64,000 bases of DNA, from assembly GCF_004769665.1 (NCBI RefSeq), contig NZ_RQGG01000007.1, forward strand, positions 240,919 to 304,918, read 5' to 3'. Below are positions 1 to 11,995 of the stretch, piece by piece. The notes under the pieces are model-generated. The model ran no database searches, was not told the origin of the DNA, and saw nothing but the letters and a program-made list of their open reading frames with translations. Source of the stretch: Leptospira kemamanensis (lineage in GTDB: Bacteria > Spirochaetota > Leptospiria > Leptospirales > Leptospiraceae). Each line of letters starts with the position of its first letter. Position 1 is the first letter of the stretch. The position numbers and the translations under genes were made by a program.

Positions 1-1881
1 GTCACTGGTTCAGGAAAAACCTTTACCATGGCTGAGGTCATCACTCGGGTCAAAAAACCCACACTTATCTTATCTCATAACAAAACCTTGGCAGCACAAT
101 TATTTCGTGAGTTTAAGGAATTTTTTCCTGAAAATGCCGTAGAATATTTTGTATCTTATTACGATTATTACCAACCCGAGGCTTACGTTCCTTCTTCCGA
201 TACCTTTATTGAAAAAGATATGTCGATGAATGAAGAAATCGACAAACTTAGGTTACGTGCTACATCCAGTCTATTGGAACGTGACGATGTGATCATTGTG
301 AGTTCTGTATCTTGTATATATGGTTTGGGTTCTCCTGAAGATTATATGAACTCGGTTGTCATGTTACATGTGGGTGATAAAATCGATCGTGACCAAATCA
401 TTCGTAAGTTTTTACACATCCAATATGCTCGAAACGATATTGATTTTAGTCGTGGGAATTTCCGTGTTCGCGGAGATACAATTGAAATCATGCCATCCTA
501 CCAAGAAGAGGGGATTCGCATTGAACTTTTTGGAGATGAAATTGATGGACTTTCTAAAATTGATCCACTGACAGGAAAAGTAAAAACCAAACTAGACCGA
601 GTGGTTGTGTATCCTGCAAAACACTTCATTACTTCTGGTCCAAAAATCAAAGATGCCATTGAAAAAATCAAAGAAGAAATGGCGGCCCAAAAAGAGTATT
701 TTTTAAAACAGGGCAAACACTTAGAAGCAGAACGCATTGAATCTCGTACGAACTATGATATGGAGATGTTAGTTGAGCTAGGGTATTGTAGTGGGATTGA
801 AAACTATTCTAGGCATTTGACAGGACGTTCGGAAGGAGAAAGGCCTGCATGTTTACTGGACTATTTTCCTGGGAAAGATTTTTTACTCATCATTGACGAA
901 TCCCATGTGACACTGCCTCAAATTGGTGGGATGTATGCAGGTGATAGATCCAGGAAACAAACGTTAGTTGAGTTTGGGTTTCGATTGCCAAGTGCTCTCG
1001 ACAATCGTCCTCTCAACTTTGAAGAATTTGAATCCATGACACCAAGGACTTTGTATGTGTCTGCTACTCCTGATACAAAAGAACTTGAAAAAAGTGAAGC
1101 GGTGTTTGAACAGATCATTCGCCCCACAGGGCTACTTGATCCCATTGTAGAAGTAAGACCTACGACCAATCAAATTGAAGACTTGCTGAATGAGATTCGA
1201 CTTCGCATCGAACAAAAAGAAAGAATCCTCATCACCACTCTGACCAAAAAGATGTCAGAAGATCTTACGGATTATTACAAAGAAGTTGGATTAAAAATCG
1301 CATACCTCCATTCCGAAATTGATACCATCGAACGAACAGAAATCATTCGGGACTTACGAAAAGGAGTGTATGATTGTATAGTTGGGATCAATTTGCTCCG
1401 AGAAGGATTGGATATCCCCGAGGTATCCCTTGTGGCCATTCTTGATGCGGACAAAGAAGGGTTTTTACGAAATTACAAATCCCTCATCCAAACCATTGGT
1501 CGGGCAGCAAGGAACGTGAATGGAAAGGCTATTTTGTATGCAGATCGGATGACCGATTCTATCCAAAAAGCCATCAGTGAAACCGAAAGACGGCGTTTGA
1601 TCCAAGAAACTCATAACGAAAAAATGGGGATCACTCCGCAAACCATCCAAAAGGAAATTCATGATATCCTTCCAAGAGAAATGGCGGAAGAAGATAGCAA
1701 AGAAGAAGCCTTAAAAGAATTAGAAAAAGAATTTACCTTGAAGAAATACAAAACCAAAGACAAGTTACGTGAAGCCTTGAAACGAGAAATGTTACGTTAC
1801 GCACAAGACTTGGATTTTGAAAAGGCAGCCTTGTTCCGCGATAAAATGTTAGCGCTTGGCCCTGATAAAATTGAAACATAA
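1..1881 (+). CDS. uvrB: UvrABC system protein B (5' end missing)
   Basis: DNA-damage recognition helicase of nucleotide excision repair; it is loaded by UvrA and recruits UvrC. The reading frame is open from the first base: bases 1-27 encode VTGSGKTFT, the Walker A loop, so the true start lies upstream and about 627 residues are visible. The family's beta-hairpin [12 protein letters not shown], the helicase motifs ([20 protein letters not shown]) and a C-terminal UVR domain ([10 protein letters not shown] to [11 protein letters not shown]) are all present. The stop codon lies just before the lon start, so the two are probably cotranscribed. Identification is secure. Confidence 0.97.
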   Translation, partial: VTGSGKTFTMAEVITRVKKPTLILSHNKTLAAQLFREFKEFFPENAVEYFVSYYDYYQPEAYVPSSDTFIEKDMSMNEEIDKLRLRATSSLLERDDVIIVSSVSCIYGLGSPEDYMNSVVMLHVGDKIDRDQIIRKFLHIQYARNDIDFSRGNFRVRGDTIEIMPSYQEEGIRIELFGDEIDGLSKIDPLTGKVKTKLDRVVVYPAKHFITSGPKIKDAIEKIKEEMAAQKEYFLKQGKHLEAERIESRTNYDMEMLVELGYCSGIENYSRHLTGRSEGERPACLLDYFPGKDFLLIIDESHVTLPQIGGMYAGDRSRKQTLVEFGFRLPSALDNRPLNFEEFESMTPRTLYVSATPDTKELEKSEAVFEQIIRPTGLLDPIVEVRPTTNQIEDLLNEIRLRIEQKERILITTLTKKMSEDLTDYYKEVGLKIAYLHSEIDTIERTEIIRDLRKGVYDCIVGINLLREGLDIPEVSLVAILDADKEGFLRNYKSLIQTIGRAARNVNGKAILYADRMTDSIQKAISETERRRLIQETHNEKMGITPQTIQKEIHDILPREMAEEDSKEEALKELEKEFTLKKYKTKDKLREALKREMLRYAQDLDFEKAALFRDKMLALGPDKIET

Positions 1882-1894
1882 GGAAGGATACGGA

Positions 1895-4267
1895 TTGGAA
1901 ACAAATGAATTTTGGGAAAACCCAACCAAATTGGCAAGACTAGAAGATACCTTACCCAAACAGATCTTTTTACTTCCGATCAAAGTAAGACCCGTTTTTC
2001 CTGGAATCATCACGCCTCTCATCGTACCACCAGGCAGGTTCATCCAGTCGATCGAAGAGTCTTCAAAAGGAGCGGGATTTTTAGGACTTATTTTGCTGAA
2101 GGAAGATGAATCAGAACTTCCATCGGAAGATAATATTTTCCAAATTGGAGTTGTTGCAAGGATCTTAAAAAAAATCAACTTACCAGACGGTGGGATGAAT
2201 ATTTTAGTAAATACCATCCAACGTTTCAAAATCAATTCGATTCATACCAAAGAACCAATGTTAATTGCCAATGTGAGTTACCCTGAAGAAGAATTGGGCA
2301 CAAGCAAAAATAACATCAAAGCACTGATGCGAACCTTACTCATTTTGACAAAGGAACTCGCTCAAAACAATCCATTGTTCACGGAAGATATGAAATTAAC
2401 GATGATGAATGTGAATGAACCAGCTAAGATGGCTGATTTTGTTTGTTCTATTCTCAATTTGGAAAAGGAAGAATACCAATCCGTCATAGAAGCCATTCAT
2501 ATCAATGATCGATTAGAAAAGGTTTTGTTATTTCTTAAAAAAGAAATTGAACTTGTGGTTTTGCAGAAAAAAATCCAAGAACAAATCAATGATAAAATTG
2601 ATAACCAACAAAGGCAATTTTTCCTTCGAGAACAATTAAAAGCCATCCAACAAGAATTAGGTGTTGGGGAAGATAAAACCGAACAAAAATATGATAAACT
2701 ACTCACTCGTTTAAAAGCCATTCCCGTTGCTGAAGAAATCATTGTGGAAGTGGAACGAGAGATAGATAAATTCAAAAACTCAGATCCCATCTCTAGTGAT
2801 TACAATGTAATTCGAAATTATTTGGACTTAGTGGATAGTCTGCCTTGGGAAAAACCAGCTCCCAAAGATATCAACCTACTTCATGCCAAAAAAGTTTTAA
2901 ACCGTGACCATCACAAACTAGAAGATGTCAAAGAACGAATCTTAGAGTTTTTAGCGGTTCATAAACTCAATCCTAAAAGTAAAGGTTCTATTCTTTGCCT
3001 TGTTGGCCCACCTGGAGTTGGAAAAACATCCATTGCTAAATCGATTGCTGAGGCACTTGGTCGTAAGTTTTTTCGGTTCTCTCTGGGTGGGGTAAGAGAT
3101 GAAGCAGAGATCAAAGGCCATCGTCGCACTTATATTGGGGCGATGCCAGGAAAACTCATCAATGCACTGAAGATCACGAAAGAACGTGATACTGTGATTT
3201 TGTTAGATGAGATTGATAAGATGTCTCAAGGATACCAAGGAGACCCACAAGCGGCACTCCTTGAGGTTCTTGACCCAGAACAAAATTTCAATTTTAGAGA
3301 TCATTACTTGGACTTGCCATTTGATTTATCAGATGTGCTTTTCATCGCGACTGCCAATACTTTTGAACCTATTCCAAGAGTCTTACTCGATCGGATGGAA
3401 GTGATCCAACTTTCCGGTTATATCACGGAAGAAAAAGTTCAAATCTTCCAAAAATACCTTTGGGATAAAATCTTTATCAAAAATGGTTTAAAACCAGATT
3501 CCTTCACAATGAAAAAGGAGACGGTCACCCATCTCATTAACTCCTATTCGAGAGAATCGGGATTACGTGGACTCGAAAAAACTTTTGATAAATTAGTTCG
3601 TAAACTCACCCTCAAACAAGTGTTAAAGGAAAAGTATTCCAAAGAAATTCGAGAAAAAGATCTGGTAGAATACTTAGGACCTCCACCGTTTGTGGATGAT
3701 CGAATGACAATTCCAAAAGTTCCAGGAACTGCCCTCGGACTTGCTTGGACAAATGCGGGTGGATCAACACTACTCATCGAAGCGGTATTGATTCCTGGCA
3801 AAGGTGGTTTGACTCTTACAGGACAAATGGGTAAAATGATGGAAGAGTCAGCAAACATTGCTTTGTCGTTTGTGAAAAATTATTTGAATAACGATGCCTT
3901 GTTTGAGAAAAAAGCCATCCACTTACACGTGCCAGATGGAGCGACTCCAAAAGATGGCCCAAGTGCTGGAATCACCATGGCAACTGCCATTTTATCACTT
4001 GTGACAAACCGTGTAATCAATCCAGGTTTTGGTATGACAGGCGAACTGACTTTAACTGGAGAAGTATTAGCCATTGGGGGACTACGGGAAAAGATCGTAG
4101 CTGCAAAACGGGTAGGAGTCAAAAAAATTATCTTTCCAAAGGACAATGAAAAAGCATTCCAAGAAATCCCTGACTATGTAAAAAAAGGTGTTACCTTCTA
4201 TCCAGTCACGCACTTTGAAGAAGTGGAGTCATTGGTTTTTCCTAAAACAAAGAGTAAGAAAAAATGA
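1895..4267 (+). CDS. lon: ATP-dependent protease Lon
   Basis: Cytoplasmic AAA+ serine protease that degrades damaged and regulatory proteins. An N-terminal LON substrate-binding domain is followed by a coiled coil, an AAA+ module with Walker [10 protein letters not shown] and Walker B LLDEIDK, and a peptidase domain with the catalytic serine in [12 protein letters not shown] and the lysine in [11 protein letters not shown]. The frame is open from a TTG at 1856, but a TTG at 1895 is preferred because AAGGAAGG at 1880-1887 sits 7 bases before it, giving 790 residues. It follows uvrB closely and its stop overlaps the start of the penicillin-binding protein (ATGA), which suggests one operon. Confidence 0.95.
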   Translation: METNEFWENPTKLARLEDTLPKQIFLLPIKVRPVFPGIITPLIVPPGRFIQSIEESSKGAGFLGLILLKEDESELPSEDNIFQIGVVARILKKINLPDGGMNILVNTIQRFKINSIHTKEPMLIANVSYPEEELGTSKNNIKALMRTLLILTKELAQNNPLFTEDMKLTMMNVNEPAKMADFVCSILNLEKEEYQSVIEAIHINDRLEKVLLFLKKEIELVVLQKKIQEQINDKIDNQQRQFFLREQLKAIQQELGVGEDKTEQKYDKLLTRLKAIPVAEEIIVEVEREIDKFKNSDPISSDYNVIRNYLDLVDSLPWEKPAPKDINLLHAKKVLNRDHHKLEDVKERILEFLAVHKLNPKSKGSILCLVGPPGVGKTSIAKSIAEALGRKFFRFSLGGVRDEAEIKGHRRTYIGAMPGKLINALKITKERDTVILLDEIDKMSQGYQGDPQAALLEVLDPEQNFNFRDHYLDLPFDLSDVLFIATANTFEPIPRVLLDRMEVIQLSGYITEEKVQIFQKYLWDKIFIKNGLKPDSFTMKKETVTHLINSYSRESGLRGLEKTFDKLVRKLTLKQVLKEKYSKEIREKDLVEYLGPPPFVDDRMTIPKVPGTALGLAWTNAGGSTLLIEAVLIPGKGGLTLTGQMGKMMEESANIALSFVKNYLNNDALFEKKAIHLHVPDGATPKDGPSAGITMATAILSLVTNRVINPGFGMTGELTLTGEVLAIGGLREKIVAAKRVGVKKIIFPKDNEKAFQEIPDYVKKGVTFYPVTHFEEVESLVFPKTKSKKK

Positions 4268-6747
4268 ACTATAAAAACAATTCCTTATATTTGATTTTAG
4301 AAGTGTTGTATGGCCATTTAACGGACTTAATGCGGTTTTTGTGGAAAAAGAAAAACCAAGTAATCGCAATTGGAATCGTTGTGGGTGTGTTCCTTACTTT
4401 TTTCTTTTTGGGAGGTGCTTACGTAGTTTGGTCTGGCGAAGAAGCTCGTGTTCACAAATCCCTAGAAAAATATAGATCAGAAGTTTCCAATTTTTATGAC
4501 AATTTCCAACCTAAATCTGTAAAAATCCTCGACCGAAGTGGGAAAGTGATGGGTGAGTTTTACCGTCGTAACTTTCGTCCCATTCGTACAGACAATTTAG
4601 GTAAACACAACGTGATTGTTTGGGCTGTTTTATCTTCGGAAGACAGAGAATTTTTTTCCCATTCTGGTTTGAATTATACGGCAATTTTACGTGCGGTTGT
4701 TACCAATCTTGTTCAGTTTCGATTGTCACAAGGTGGATCTACCATCTCACAACAGTTAGCAAAGTTGACTCTGAATCTTGGTAAAAGAAATTTATTCAAT
4801 AAACTGACTGAATTGTATTGTACATTTTATATCGAAAGCCATTATTCCAAAGAAGAAATTTTGGCCATGTATTTAAACCAAATCTTTTTGGGAGAAGGAA
4901 ATACTGGGGTAGAAGAAGCAGCTCGGTATTATTTTCGTAAACCTGCCTCGGAACTGAGCCCAGAAGAAGCAGCTTTAATCGTAGGCATCATTCCTGCACC
5001 CAGTGTCTACAATCCTGTTCGTAATTTGGGAATCGCTCTTTCTCGCCAAAAACGAGTGTTATATGATATGGCGCGAAATCCAGAATTACATCCTTCTCAA
5101 AAAGACATTCCTGTGAAATTTTCTGATTCGATTGAAGTGAATTTGAAGCGATTTCGAACCATTTATAAAATCAAAGAAACCAAAGATGATGAAGGAAATC
5201 TCAAATACTCAAGTGAAATTGGGAAATATGGAGCAGACAAAGATTTCCGTGTCAATTTGGCTCCTGATTTTAACTCAGAGATTCGAAGGTTTATTTTGGA
5301 AAAATTTTCGAATGAAGATTTAGAAGAACGAGGACTTCTTGTTTATACAACTCTCGATTTAGAAAAACAACGTTTTGCGGAAGAAGCACTCCGTATTGGC
5401 GTAGATTCAGTTCGGGCCGATCTCTCCAAACAAGAGTTAGAGTATCAGAGTAAAGGGAAAGCCGATTTAGCAGAAGTAACGAGAAGTATTTTGCCCCAAC
5501 TCAGTGGATCAATGATCTCATTGGATCCTGAAACAGGGGATGTGGAAGCACTTGTGGGTGGATATAAAATTTCCAATGTATTTCGATTCAATCGAGCAGA
5601 GGAAGCGAGAAGACAACCTGGTTCCACAATCAAAGCGTTAGTGTATGCTCTCGCTTTTGAAAAACGCATTGTCAATCCATCCTCTAAAATCAAAGACGAA
5701 AAATTAGACTTCTCTGGTTATTCTCCCAAAAACTGGTACAAAGGTTATAAAGGGGATATCACTGTTCGGCAAGCTTTGGCCCAATCCGTGAATACCGTAT
5801 CTGTGAAATTATTACATGAAGTAGGGATTTCATATTTCATTCAGAAATTAAGTGCCATCCTTTCGATTCCCGAAGAAGAAGCGGAACAACGATTCCAAAG
5901 GAATCTTTCCCTTGCCCTGGGATCTGGAGAACTAAGTCCTATGGAATTGTCTACAATTTATGCTACGCTCATGAATGGGGGAAGGCGAGTCACTCCGCGG
6001 AAAATCATTAAAATCACAGATATGGATGGAAACGAATTTTATAATACGGTTCCAAACGAAGCCGCCGAACAAATATTAGATCCAGTCGCATGTGCGATGG
6101 CAGTCAATACATTACAATCGGTCCTAACTGAAGAAGGAACGATGACCTTAAAAAGAAAAGAAGGGGAACCTTTTTTATATGCAGGGAAAACCGGAACAGT
6201 CCAGTCTCCCAAACTAAAATCTTCTAAATGGAAAGGAATCAAAGGAGTAAGGGATGTTTGGTTTGCGGGCCTTACGCCACGCAATGTAACGGTTGTTTGG
6301 GTGGGCCACGATGAAGGAGCGCCGTTCCCAGGATCTGGATCTGGTGTGTCTGGTGGTATCTGGTATAAATACATCCAAAACGTAAAATCAAAATTAGGAA
6401 TGGGAAACCAACTCATCCCAAGTTTTGTCGGTGACTTTGTCAAAGTTGATGTGTGTGCAGATGATGGAACGATGATCGAATCAAGTCCTGAATATATTTG
6501 TAAAGTTCCTTTGTATGCCCAGTATTATTATATTGGTGATTTGCCACCAAAACGAAATGGATTTAATAAATCTGATCCGCAACCTAACATTGCCAATGTG
6601 CCAAATGCAGTTGATGAAGAAGACTCTGAGATTTCCACCTATGAAACTGATGGAACGAAGATGCAACCTACTGCGGTGGATTCTGTAGAATTGGAACCAC
6701 CTCTTATAGATAATCGGCGAGTTCGGTATAACGAAGAAACTCCTTAG
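4264..6747 (+). CDS. mrcA: class A penicillin-binding protein (PBP1A type)
   Basis: Bifunctional peptidoglycan synthase: glycan polymerisation and peptide cross-linking on the outer face of the inner membrane. A single N-terminal membrane anchor (roughly residues 30-55) precedes a glycosyltransferase domain with EDREFFSH and [11 protein letters not shown], then a transpeptidase domain with the nucleophile motif STIK (in [12 protein letters not shown]), SVN and KTG (AGKTGTV). At 827 residues it has the usual class A length. The start overlaps the lon stop by 4 bases. The 3' end overlaps the convergent binding-protein gene by 44 bases, and no separate terminator is visible there. Confidence 0.93.
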   Translation: MNYKNNSLYLILEVLYGHLTDLMRFLWKKKNQVIAIGIVVGVFLTFFFLGGAYVVWSGEEARVHKSLEKYRSEVSNFYDNFQPKSVKILDRSGKVMGEFYRRNFRPIRTDNLGKHNVIVWAVLSSEDREFFSHSGLNYTAILRAVVTNLVQFRLSQGGSTISQQLAKLTLNLGKRNLFNKLTELYCTFYIESHYSKEEILAMYLNQIFLGEGNTGVEEAARYYFRKPASELSPEEAALIVGIIPAPSVYNPVRNLGIALSRQKRVLYDMARNPELHPSQKDIPVKFSDSIEVNLKRFRTIYKIKETKDDEGNLKYSSEIGKYGADKDFRVNLAPDFNSEIRRFILEKFSNEDLEERGLLVYTTLDLEKQRFAEEALRIGVDSVRADLSKQELEYQSKGKADLAEVTRSILPQLSGSMISLDPETGDVEALVGGYKISNVFRFNRAEEARRQPGSTIKALVYALAFEKRIVNPSSKIKDEKLDFSGYSPKNWYKGYKGDITVRQALAQSVNTVSVKLLHEVGISYFIQKLSAILSIPEEEAEQRFQRNLSLALGSGELSPMELSTIYATLMNGGRRVTPRKIIKITDMDGNEFYNTVPNEAAEQILDPVACAMAVNTLQSVLTEEGTMTLKRKEGEPFLYAGKTGTVQSPKLKSSKWKGIKGVRDVWFAGLTPRNVTVVWVGHDEGAPFPGSGSGVSGGIWYKYIQNVKSKLGMGNQLIPSFVGDFVKVDVCADDGTMIESSPEYICKVPLYAQYYYIGDLPPKRNGFNKSDPQPNIANVPNAVDEEDSEISTYETDGTKMQPTAVDSVELEPPLIDNRRVRYNEETP

Positions 6748-8128
6748 AGACTAAATAGTTTTCTTGGATGGACCATAGGAAAATCCAAGGTTTCTCTTCG
6801 GTGACAGTTTCAATCACTGTTTTGGCATCAGCAAGACTTCTATTGGGTTTGTTTAACAAACTGCCTACTGTTTCGTTTTGGTAAAAGGAACGATTCCCGC
6901 CATTTCCAGTTTTACTTGGATGAAAAAGAGGATCTACAAAATTCCAAACGGAATCATAATCAGAATACCAAGTGAGTAGTGTTAAATCACCTTTCCCTTC
7001 TCCATTTTCTTTATACAAAGGTGCTTTTTCCATGGGTTGGAGTTTTATTTTTAAACCAATCTCTTCTAATGCTTGTTTAATGGCTCTTCCTTTGGTTTGG
7101 TTTTCGTCATCTCCGCGCATACGAAAATTGATTTCTTGTGTTAGAATTTTGGGATAACATTTGGATTGTTTCAATTCAGAAATTGCCTTGTTCTTATCAT
7201 AAGAAAGATTCATTGGTTTTAGATTGAGATTCAATCTTTCCAAATATGGAAGTGGGATGGGTCCATACGTTAAGTCCGCATGACTTTCCAAAAGTTTTTG
7301 AATGATTTGTTCTCTAGGAATACTGAAGTTCAAAGCATTCCGAAAAGGAAGATCAAAACAAGGATTGGTTTGATTGATGGTTACATATTGTACGGATCTA
7401 CCTTTTTTTGTCAGAGTGAACTCGGAAGTGGCTTCGGGGATGGAAAGTAAAAAATCAGATAGTTTGAATGCATCCAATTCCGCTTTGCGATATAAAAAAA
7501 GAGAAGTGGTGGATTGTGGTAAAATGCGAAAACGAATCGATTTCGGAAGTGTTTTTGTTTCTTCTTTTTGATATACCAAATCTATGAATTCATTTTTTTT
7601 CCATTGAACGAGTTTATATTTCCCATAGGTCTTTAAACTGTTTTTTTCCCATTCTTCTTTTCCAATGATGGAAGCAAATGGTAAACTTAACTTTTCTTTC
7701 CATTCCCTTTCCTCTGTTCCTTTTCGGAATCGTAATTCTAATTCACTTGGGGAAAGGATTTGAACGGATAAAAGGAATTGGTAATCGGCCTTTCTCGGAT
7801 AAGATTCCGATACCAACCTTGCTAAACTAAAATGGATATCTTGGATGGGTGGACTTGTTTTCTGTAAAACAAAACGCCAAATCTCCTCGGATGGGGAATG
7901 GGTGTGAGAAGTTTTGGTGACCCAAGGAGAAACAAAATCATCCTTTTCGGAAACGAATAGGCCTTGGTGTAGGAAACGGGCCAGTTTTTGGCTTGTGAGG
8001 TCTGTGCTAAATAAAGGATCCAAATGGGTAGGATCCGATGGCAAAGCAATTTGGATGGCAAACTCCTCTCGGTCTCTCCCACAAAAAGTGAGGGACAAGA
8101 GAAAGAAAACGAGGGATAAGGTTCTCAT
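6704..8128 (-). CDS. family 5 extracellular solute-binding lipoprotein (OppA/DppA type)
   Basis: Probable substrate-binding protein of a peptide/nickel-type ABC importer, anchored as a lipoprotein. The start was set at 8128 because the next residues, MRTLSLVFFLLSLTFCGR, form a lipoprotein signal with a spirochaete-like lipobox ending at Cys. The mature part begins like SBP family 5 (IQIALPSDPTHLDPLFSTD) and is about 475 residues in all. No permease or ATPase genes lie nearby, so the transporter partners must be encoded elsewhere. The start codon lies 2 bases from that of the divergent msbA-like gene. The ligand cannot be predicted. Confidence 0.8.
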   Translation of the reverse strand: MRTLSLVFFLLSLTFCGRDREEFAIQIALPSDPTHLDPLFSTDLTSQKLARFLHQGLFVSEKDDFVSPWVTKTSHTHSPSEEIWRFVLQKTSPPIQDIHFSLARLVSESYPRKADYQFLLSVQILSPSELELRFRKGTEEREWKEKLSLPFASIIGKEEWEKNSLKTYGKYKLVQWKKNEFIDLVYQKEETKTLPKSIRFRILPQSTTSLFLYRKAELDAFKLSDFLLSIPEATSEFTLTKKGRSVQYVTINQTNPCFDLPFRNALNFSIPREQIIQKLLESHADLTYGPIPLPYLERLNLNLKPMNLSYDKNKAISELKQSKCYPKILTQEINFRMRGDDENQTKGRAIKQALEEIGLKIKLQPMEKAPLYKENGEGKGDLTLLTWYSDYDSVWNFVDPLFHPSKTGNGGNRSFYQNETVGSLLNKPNRSLADAKTVIETVTEEKPWIFLWSIQENYLVSKEFLRYTELADYL

Positions 8129-8130
8129 AC

Positions 8131-10014
8131 GTGAAGATTTACCGCAAACTCTGGCCATATTTGGCAAAATACAAATACAGACTCAGTTTAGGAGTTTTTC
8201 TGTCTATATTTGTTTCCATTTTTAATGGAGCTTCGCTTACTTCTCTCATCCCCATTTTTGATTCTTTAGGCACGGGCGAAAATTACAAATTCCAAATTGC
8301 TCTTACCAAAAAAGACCAGTCTCTTTTAAACGAACACAAAAATCCAGATCGTTTGCAAGGGCTTGTGTATTGGGAATGGCAATTTGCCAATCTAAAGGAT
8401 AAAACCAATGCAGAGTTGTCTGAGAAAAAACCAGATGATTTGGTTTATCTATTTTGCCTCATCATATTACCGATTTACTTTTTGAAATTACTTTGCCTTG
8501 CGGGAACAGTTTACTTTGTCAATTCAGCGGGATTACTTGCGGTGAAGGACCTAAGGCAAGCTCTCTACCGAAAACTCCAAGTGTTACCACTAAATGAATT
8601 TTATCGGGAAAAAACGGGAGTTCTCATGAGTCGTGTCATTAACGACGTCGACATTGTGGGAAAAGTTGTCTCAAACGATTTAAAAGACGCGATCAATGAC
8701 TTTTTTTACATCATCACGCATTTGATCATCTTACTAGTGTTAAGCTGGAAATTGTTCTTTTTGCTTTTCATTGTGATTCCACTCATTGTTGGACCTGTTA
8801 GTACATTCGCAGACAGGATTCGTAGGACTACCAAAAACCAACAGGAACAGTTATCAGAGCTCAATGGTGATTTACAAGAAGTGATCTCAGGTATTCGTGT
8901 GATTCGTGCTTTTTCCATGGAAGACAAGGAAGCAGAACGATTTTTTAAAGTAAACCAAAACCTATCAGATAAAACATTCAAAACACATTTTTATCACCAA
9001 ATAGGACCCGCCTTGACTGAGTTATCTGGTTCTGTTGTGACGATGGTTTTTTTAGGAATTGGTGCTTACTTATTGGAAGATGCAAGTTTTTCCAAAGGGA
9101 TGTTCATTGCTTTTTTTCTAACACTTATCTTTCTGATGCGTCCTCTCAAACAAATGAGCATCTTGGTGAATTTGATCCAAGCCTCTGTGATTGCAAGTGA
9201 TCGTGTATTTGAAATTTTAGGAAGAGATGTTGATATCAAAGAACCAACAAGTCCTAAATCGCTTGGAGATTTGCAAAAGGCTATTACTTATAAAGATGTG
9301 ACTTACCTTTATCCCAATACTGATTTATATGCATTAAAAAACATCAACCTTACATTACCCAAAGGTGGAACCATTGCTATCGTTGGTTCTTCGGGAGCTG
9401 GTAAATCCACACTTGTGGATTTATTACCAAGGTTAATTGATCCCACAGAAGGTGGAATTTTTTGGGATGATGTAAATGCCAAAGACTTAAGTTTAGATAA
9501 CCTTCGTAAACGCATTGGTGTAGTTTCCCAAAACATTTTTTTGTTTAATGGTTCGATCCGAGAAAACATCGCCTTTGGAAAACCAGAAGCAACGGAAGAA
9601 GAAATTAGGCGTGCCGCAGAAGATGCGTTCGCATCTGAATTCATCGAATCTTTTGAGGAAGGTTATGATACCATTGTGGGAGAAAGGGGTGTGATGTTGT
9701 CAGGTGGGCAAAGGCAAAGGATCTCCATTGCAAGAACCTTACTTGCCAATCCAGAAGTATTGATCTTAGATGAAGCAACTTCTGCCCTTGATACAGAATC
9801 AGAACGATTGATCCAACAAGCCTTTGTTCGTTTGTATGAAAACAAAACAGTCATCATCATTGCACACCGTTTATCAACTGTTAAAATTGCTGATACGATT
9901 TATTATTTAGAGAATGGTAAAATTGTAGAAAGTGGAAGTCACACGGAACTCCTACAAAATCCAAATTCCAAATACAAACGTTTATATGATATGCAATTCT
10001 CTGGATCCCATTAG
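8131..10014 (+). CDS. msbA: ABC exporter, MsbA type (lipid A / lipid flippase)
   Basis: Half-size ABC exporter with an N-terminal six-helix transmembrane domain and a C-terminal ATPase domain, likely flipping lipid A-core across the inner membrane. Walker A GSSGAGKS lies near residue 418, with signature LSGGQRQR, Walker B VLILDEATSALD and H-loop AHRLST. The start is GTG at 8131 (MKIYRKLWPYLAKYK, a typical MsbA beginning), with AAGG at 8119-8122 upstream. An unusual extra-membrane stretch of about 60 residues (roughly 45-105) follows the first helix. The stop overlaps the convergent zinc-ribbon gene by 4 bases. Substrate is inferred from family; other lipids or drugs remain possible. Confidence 0.82.
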   Translation: MKIYRKLWPYLAKYKYRLSLGVFLSIFVSIFNGASLTSLIPIFDSLGTGENYKFQIALTKKDQSLLNEHKNPDRLQGLVYWEWQFANLKDKTNAELSEKKPDDLVYLFCLIILPIYFLKLLCLAGTVYFVNSAGLLAVKDLRQALYRKLQVLPLNEFYREKTGVLMSRVINDVDIVGKVVSNDLKDAINDFFYIITHLIILLVLSWKLFFLLFIVIPLIVGPVSTFADRIRRTTKNQQEQLSELNGDLQEVISGIRVIRAFSMEDKEAERFFKVNQNLSDKTFKTHFYHQIGPALTELSGSVVTMVFLGIGAYLLEDASFSKGMFIAFFLTLIFLMRPLKQMSILVNLIQASVIASDRVFEILGRDVDIKEPTSPKSLGDLQKAITYKDVTYLYPNTDLYALKNINLTLPKGGTIAIVGSSGAGKSTLVDLLPRLIDPTEGGIFWDDVNAKDLSLDNLRKRIGVVSQNIFLFNGSIRENIAFGKPEATEEEIRRAAEDAFASEFIESFEEGYDTIVGERGVMLSGGQRQRISIARTLLANPEVLILDEATSALDTESERLIQQAFVRLYENKTVIIIAHRLSTVKIADTIYYLENGKIVESGSHTELLQNPNSKYKRLYDMQFSGSH

Positions 10015-10421
10015 GCCAAACGACTGGTCCCACAATTGGGACAGAATTTTGCATTAGGAACCGAAACAAAAGAACCACAATTCGCACAAGTCCAGTCCTT
10101 GTTGATGATCGGTTCTATGACTGTCAATTGTTCTTTTTGTTTCACAATAAGTTCGGATTCTACTGTTTCCAAGGCTTCAATGTAAGGAATGGATTGGGTT
10201 TGAAATTCCTCTTCTGTCAGTTTCCCCGAATCAAAATCAGATCGAATGTCTTTTAACGAATCCAAGAGATTACTCTTTTTCTCATAAATGGCTTTTAAGT
10301 GGGCATCTGTTTCCTTTCCAAAAGGAGACTCATCCACTTGGAAGCGATAATAGAACAAAACAAAAGGAGCAACAAGAATGATTCCAAATAATACCGAATA
10401 GAAATATAAGAGAAAATCCAT
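10011..10421 (-). CDS. membrane-anchored zinc-ribbon protein
   Basis: Small inner-membrane protein of 136 residues. An N-terminal hydrophobic helix (about residues 3-25) is followed by a predicted helical region of about 80 charged residues and a C-terminal zinc ribbon, CANCGSFVSVPNAKFCPNCG, whose two CxxC pairs should bind one zinc ion. The helix plus helical hairpin resembles the N-terminal part of CcmI-like proteins, but no cytochrome-maturation genes are nearby, so no function is assigned. It is convergent with and overlaps the msbA-like gene by 4 bases. Confidence 0.75.
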   Translation of the reverse strand: MDFLLYFYSVLFGIILVAPFVLFYYRFQVDESPFGKETDAHLKAIYEKKSNLLDSLKDIRSDFDSGKLTEEEFQTQSIPYIEALETVESELIVKQKEQLTVIEPIINKDWTCANCGSFVSVPNAKFCPNCGTSRLA

Positions 10422-10492
10422 ACGTTCAGAATTTGGACTTTTTATTTTTAGGCAATCTCTTTATCTTTGGTCTAAGTAGAGAAATTGAATTT

Positions 10493-11995
10493 ATGACAGT
10501 TACCAATACACTGATTGAAGAAAAGTTAAAAACAGCTGAAGAAATTGCCCAATTATTACCAAATCATGTGACCATGGGATGTTCCGGTTTTACACCTGCA
10601 GGTTACCCAAAACTCATTCCCACCGCTTTTGCAAAACGAATTGAAGAAGAGAAAAAATCGGGAAAAACGTTTTCGATCAATTTATATGCAGGAGCATCCA
10701 CAGGCGAAGAGTTAGATGGTGTTCTTGCCAAAACGGGTGCTTTAAAATTAAGAATCCCATACCAATCCAACTCTCACCTTCGTAATTTGATCAACCAAGG
10801 GGAAACCGATTTTATTGATATGCATTTATCGCATGTGGTGAAATACATCGAACATGGAATTTTACCAAAAATTGATGTTGCCATCGTGGAAGCGATCGAT
10901 GTCACAACTGATGGAAAAATTTATTTATCCACATCTTCTGGGATGAGTGCCACCTATTTACAAAATGCGGAATCCATCTATATTGAGTTAACCGATACTC
11001 ATCCATTAGAACTCAAAACCTACCATGATATTTATCTACCAAATCACCATGAGAAAGGTGGACCCATCCCGATTGTCAATCCAAGTGATCGTATTGGAGA
11101 ACCATATGTACAAGTTCCAAAAGAAAAAATCAAAGGAATTGTACGCTCAAACAAACCGGATGCGGCTACTGTCTTCAAAACTCCTGATGCAGATTGCCAA
11201 AATATAGCAGCTCATGTTTTAGAATTTATCCAACACGAAATTCAAAAAGGAAGGATTCCAAAACAATACCTTCCTTTCCAAAATGGAGTAGGAAATATTG
11301 CCAATGCAGTTCTTGCCAGTATGGCAAAGGATCCAAAATTTCATGCAATTCAAATGTATACAGAAGTCGTACAAGATTCTGTCTTCGATTTGATTGATGC
11401 AGATAAATTAGAAGTAGCATCCACTTCGGCTCTCACCTTTTCGGAGTTAGGTTTGAAGCGATTCCATGAGAATATATCCAATTGGAAATCTAAGTTTATC
11501 ATTCGACCACAAGAGATTTCCAATCACCCTGAGGTGATTCGACGTATGGGTCTCATTGCTATGAACACAGCCATCGAAATTGATATTTATGGAAATGTGA
11601 ATTCAACCCATGTGATGGGAACATCCATGATGAATGGCATTGGTGGGTCAGGTGACTTCACAAGGAATTCTCATCTCAGTATCTTTATGACTCCTTCGCT
11701 TGCCAAAGATGGCAATATTTCAGCAATCGTTCCTATGGTTTCTCATACTGACCATAACGAACATTCAACGATGATCTTTGTAACAGAAAATGGACTGGCA
11801 GACCTAAGAGGATGTCCGCCTAAAAAACGTGCGGAATTAATCATTGAAAAATGTGCTCATCCGATATACCGGGATAAACTTCGAGCTTATTATGAAAATG
11901 CACTTCGAGTCTCAAAAGGGAAACATACTCCTCATGATTTGGAAACAGCTTTGTCTTGGCATGTGCAATTCTTAAAAACAGGAAGTATGAAGTGA
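10493..11995 (+). CDS. acetyl-CoA hydrolase/transferase family protein (succinate- or acetate-type CoA-transferase)
   Basis: Class I CoA-transferase of the Ach1/Cat1/AarC type, moving CoA between short-chain carboxylic acids such as succinate and acetate. The start was placed at ATG 10493 (MTVTNTLIEEKL) rather than an upstream TTG, giving 500 residues. The catalytic glutamate is expected in YTEVVQDS, and the conserved glycine loop GIGGSGDFTRNS is present near the C-terminal third. The stop overlaps the next start as GTGA, so it is probably cotranscribed with the FAD oxidoreductase. Exact acyl specificity cannot be read from the sequence. Confidence 0.88.
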   Translation: MTVTNTLIEEKLKTAEEIAQLLPNHVTMGCSGFTPAGYPKLIPTAFAKRIEEEKKSGKTFSINLYAGASTGEELDGVLAKTGALKLRIPYQSNSHLRNLINQGETDFIDMHLSHVVKYIEHGILPKIDVAIVEAIDVTTDGKIYLSTSSGMSATYLQNAESIYIELTDTHPLELKTYHDIYLPNHHEKGGPIPIVNPSDRIGEPYVQVPKEKIKGIVRSNKPDAATVFKTPDADCQNIAAHVLEFIQHEIQKGRIPKQYLPFQNGVGNIANAVLASMAKDPKFHAIQMYTEVVQDSVFDLIDADKLEVASTSALTFSELGLKRFHENISNWKSKFIIRPQEISNHPEVIRRMGLIAMNTAIEIDIYGNVNSTHVMGTSMMNGIGGSGDFTRNSHLSIFMTPSLAKDGNISAIVPMVSHTDHNEHSTMIFVTENGLADLRGCPPKKRAELIIEKCAHPIYRDKLRAYYENALRVSKGKHTPHDLETALSWHVQFLKTGSMK

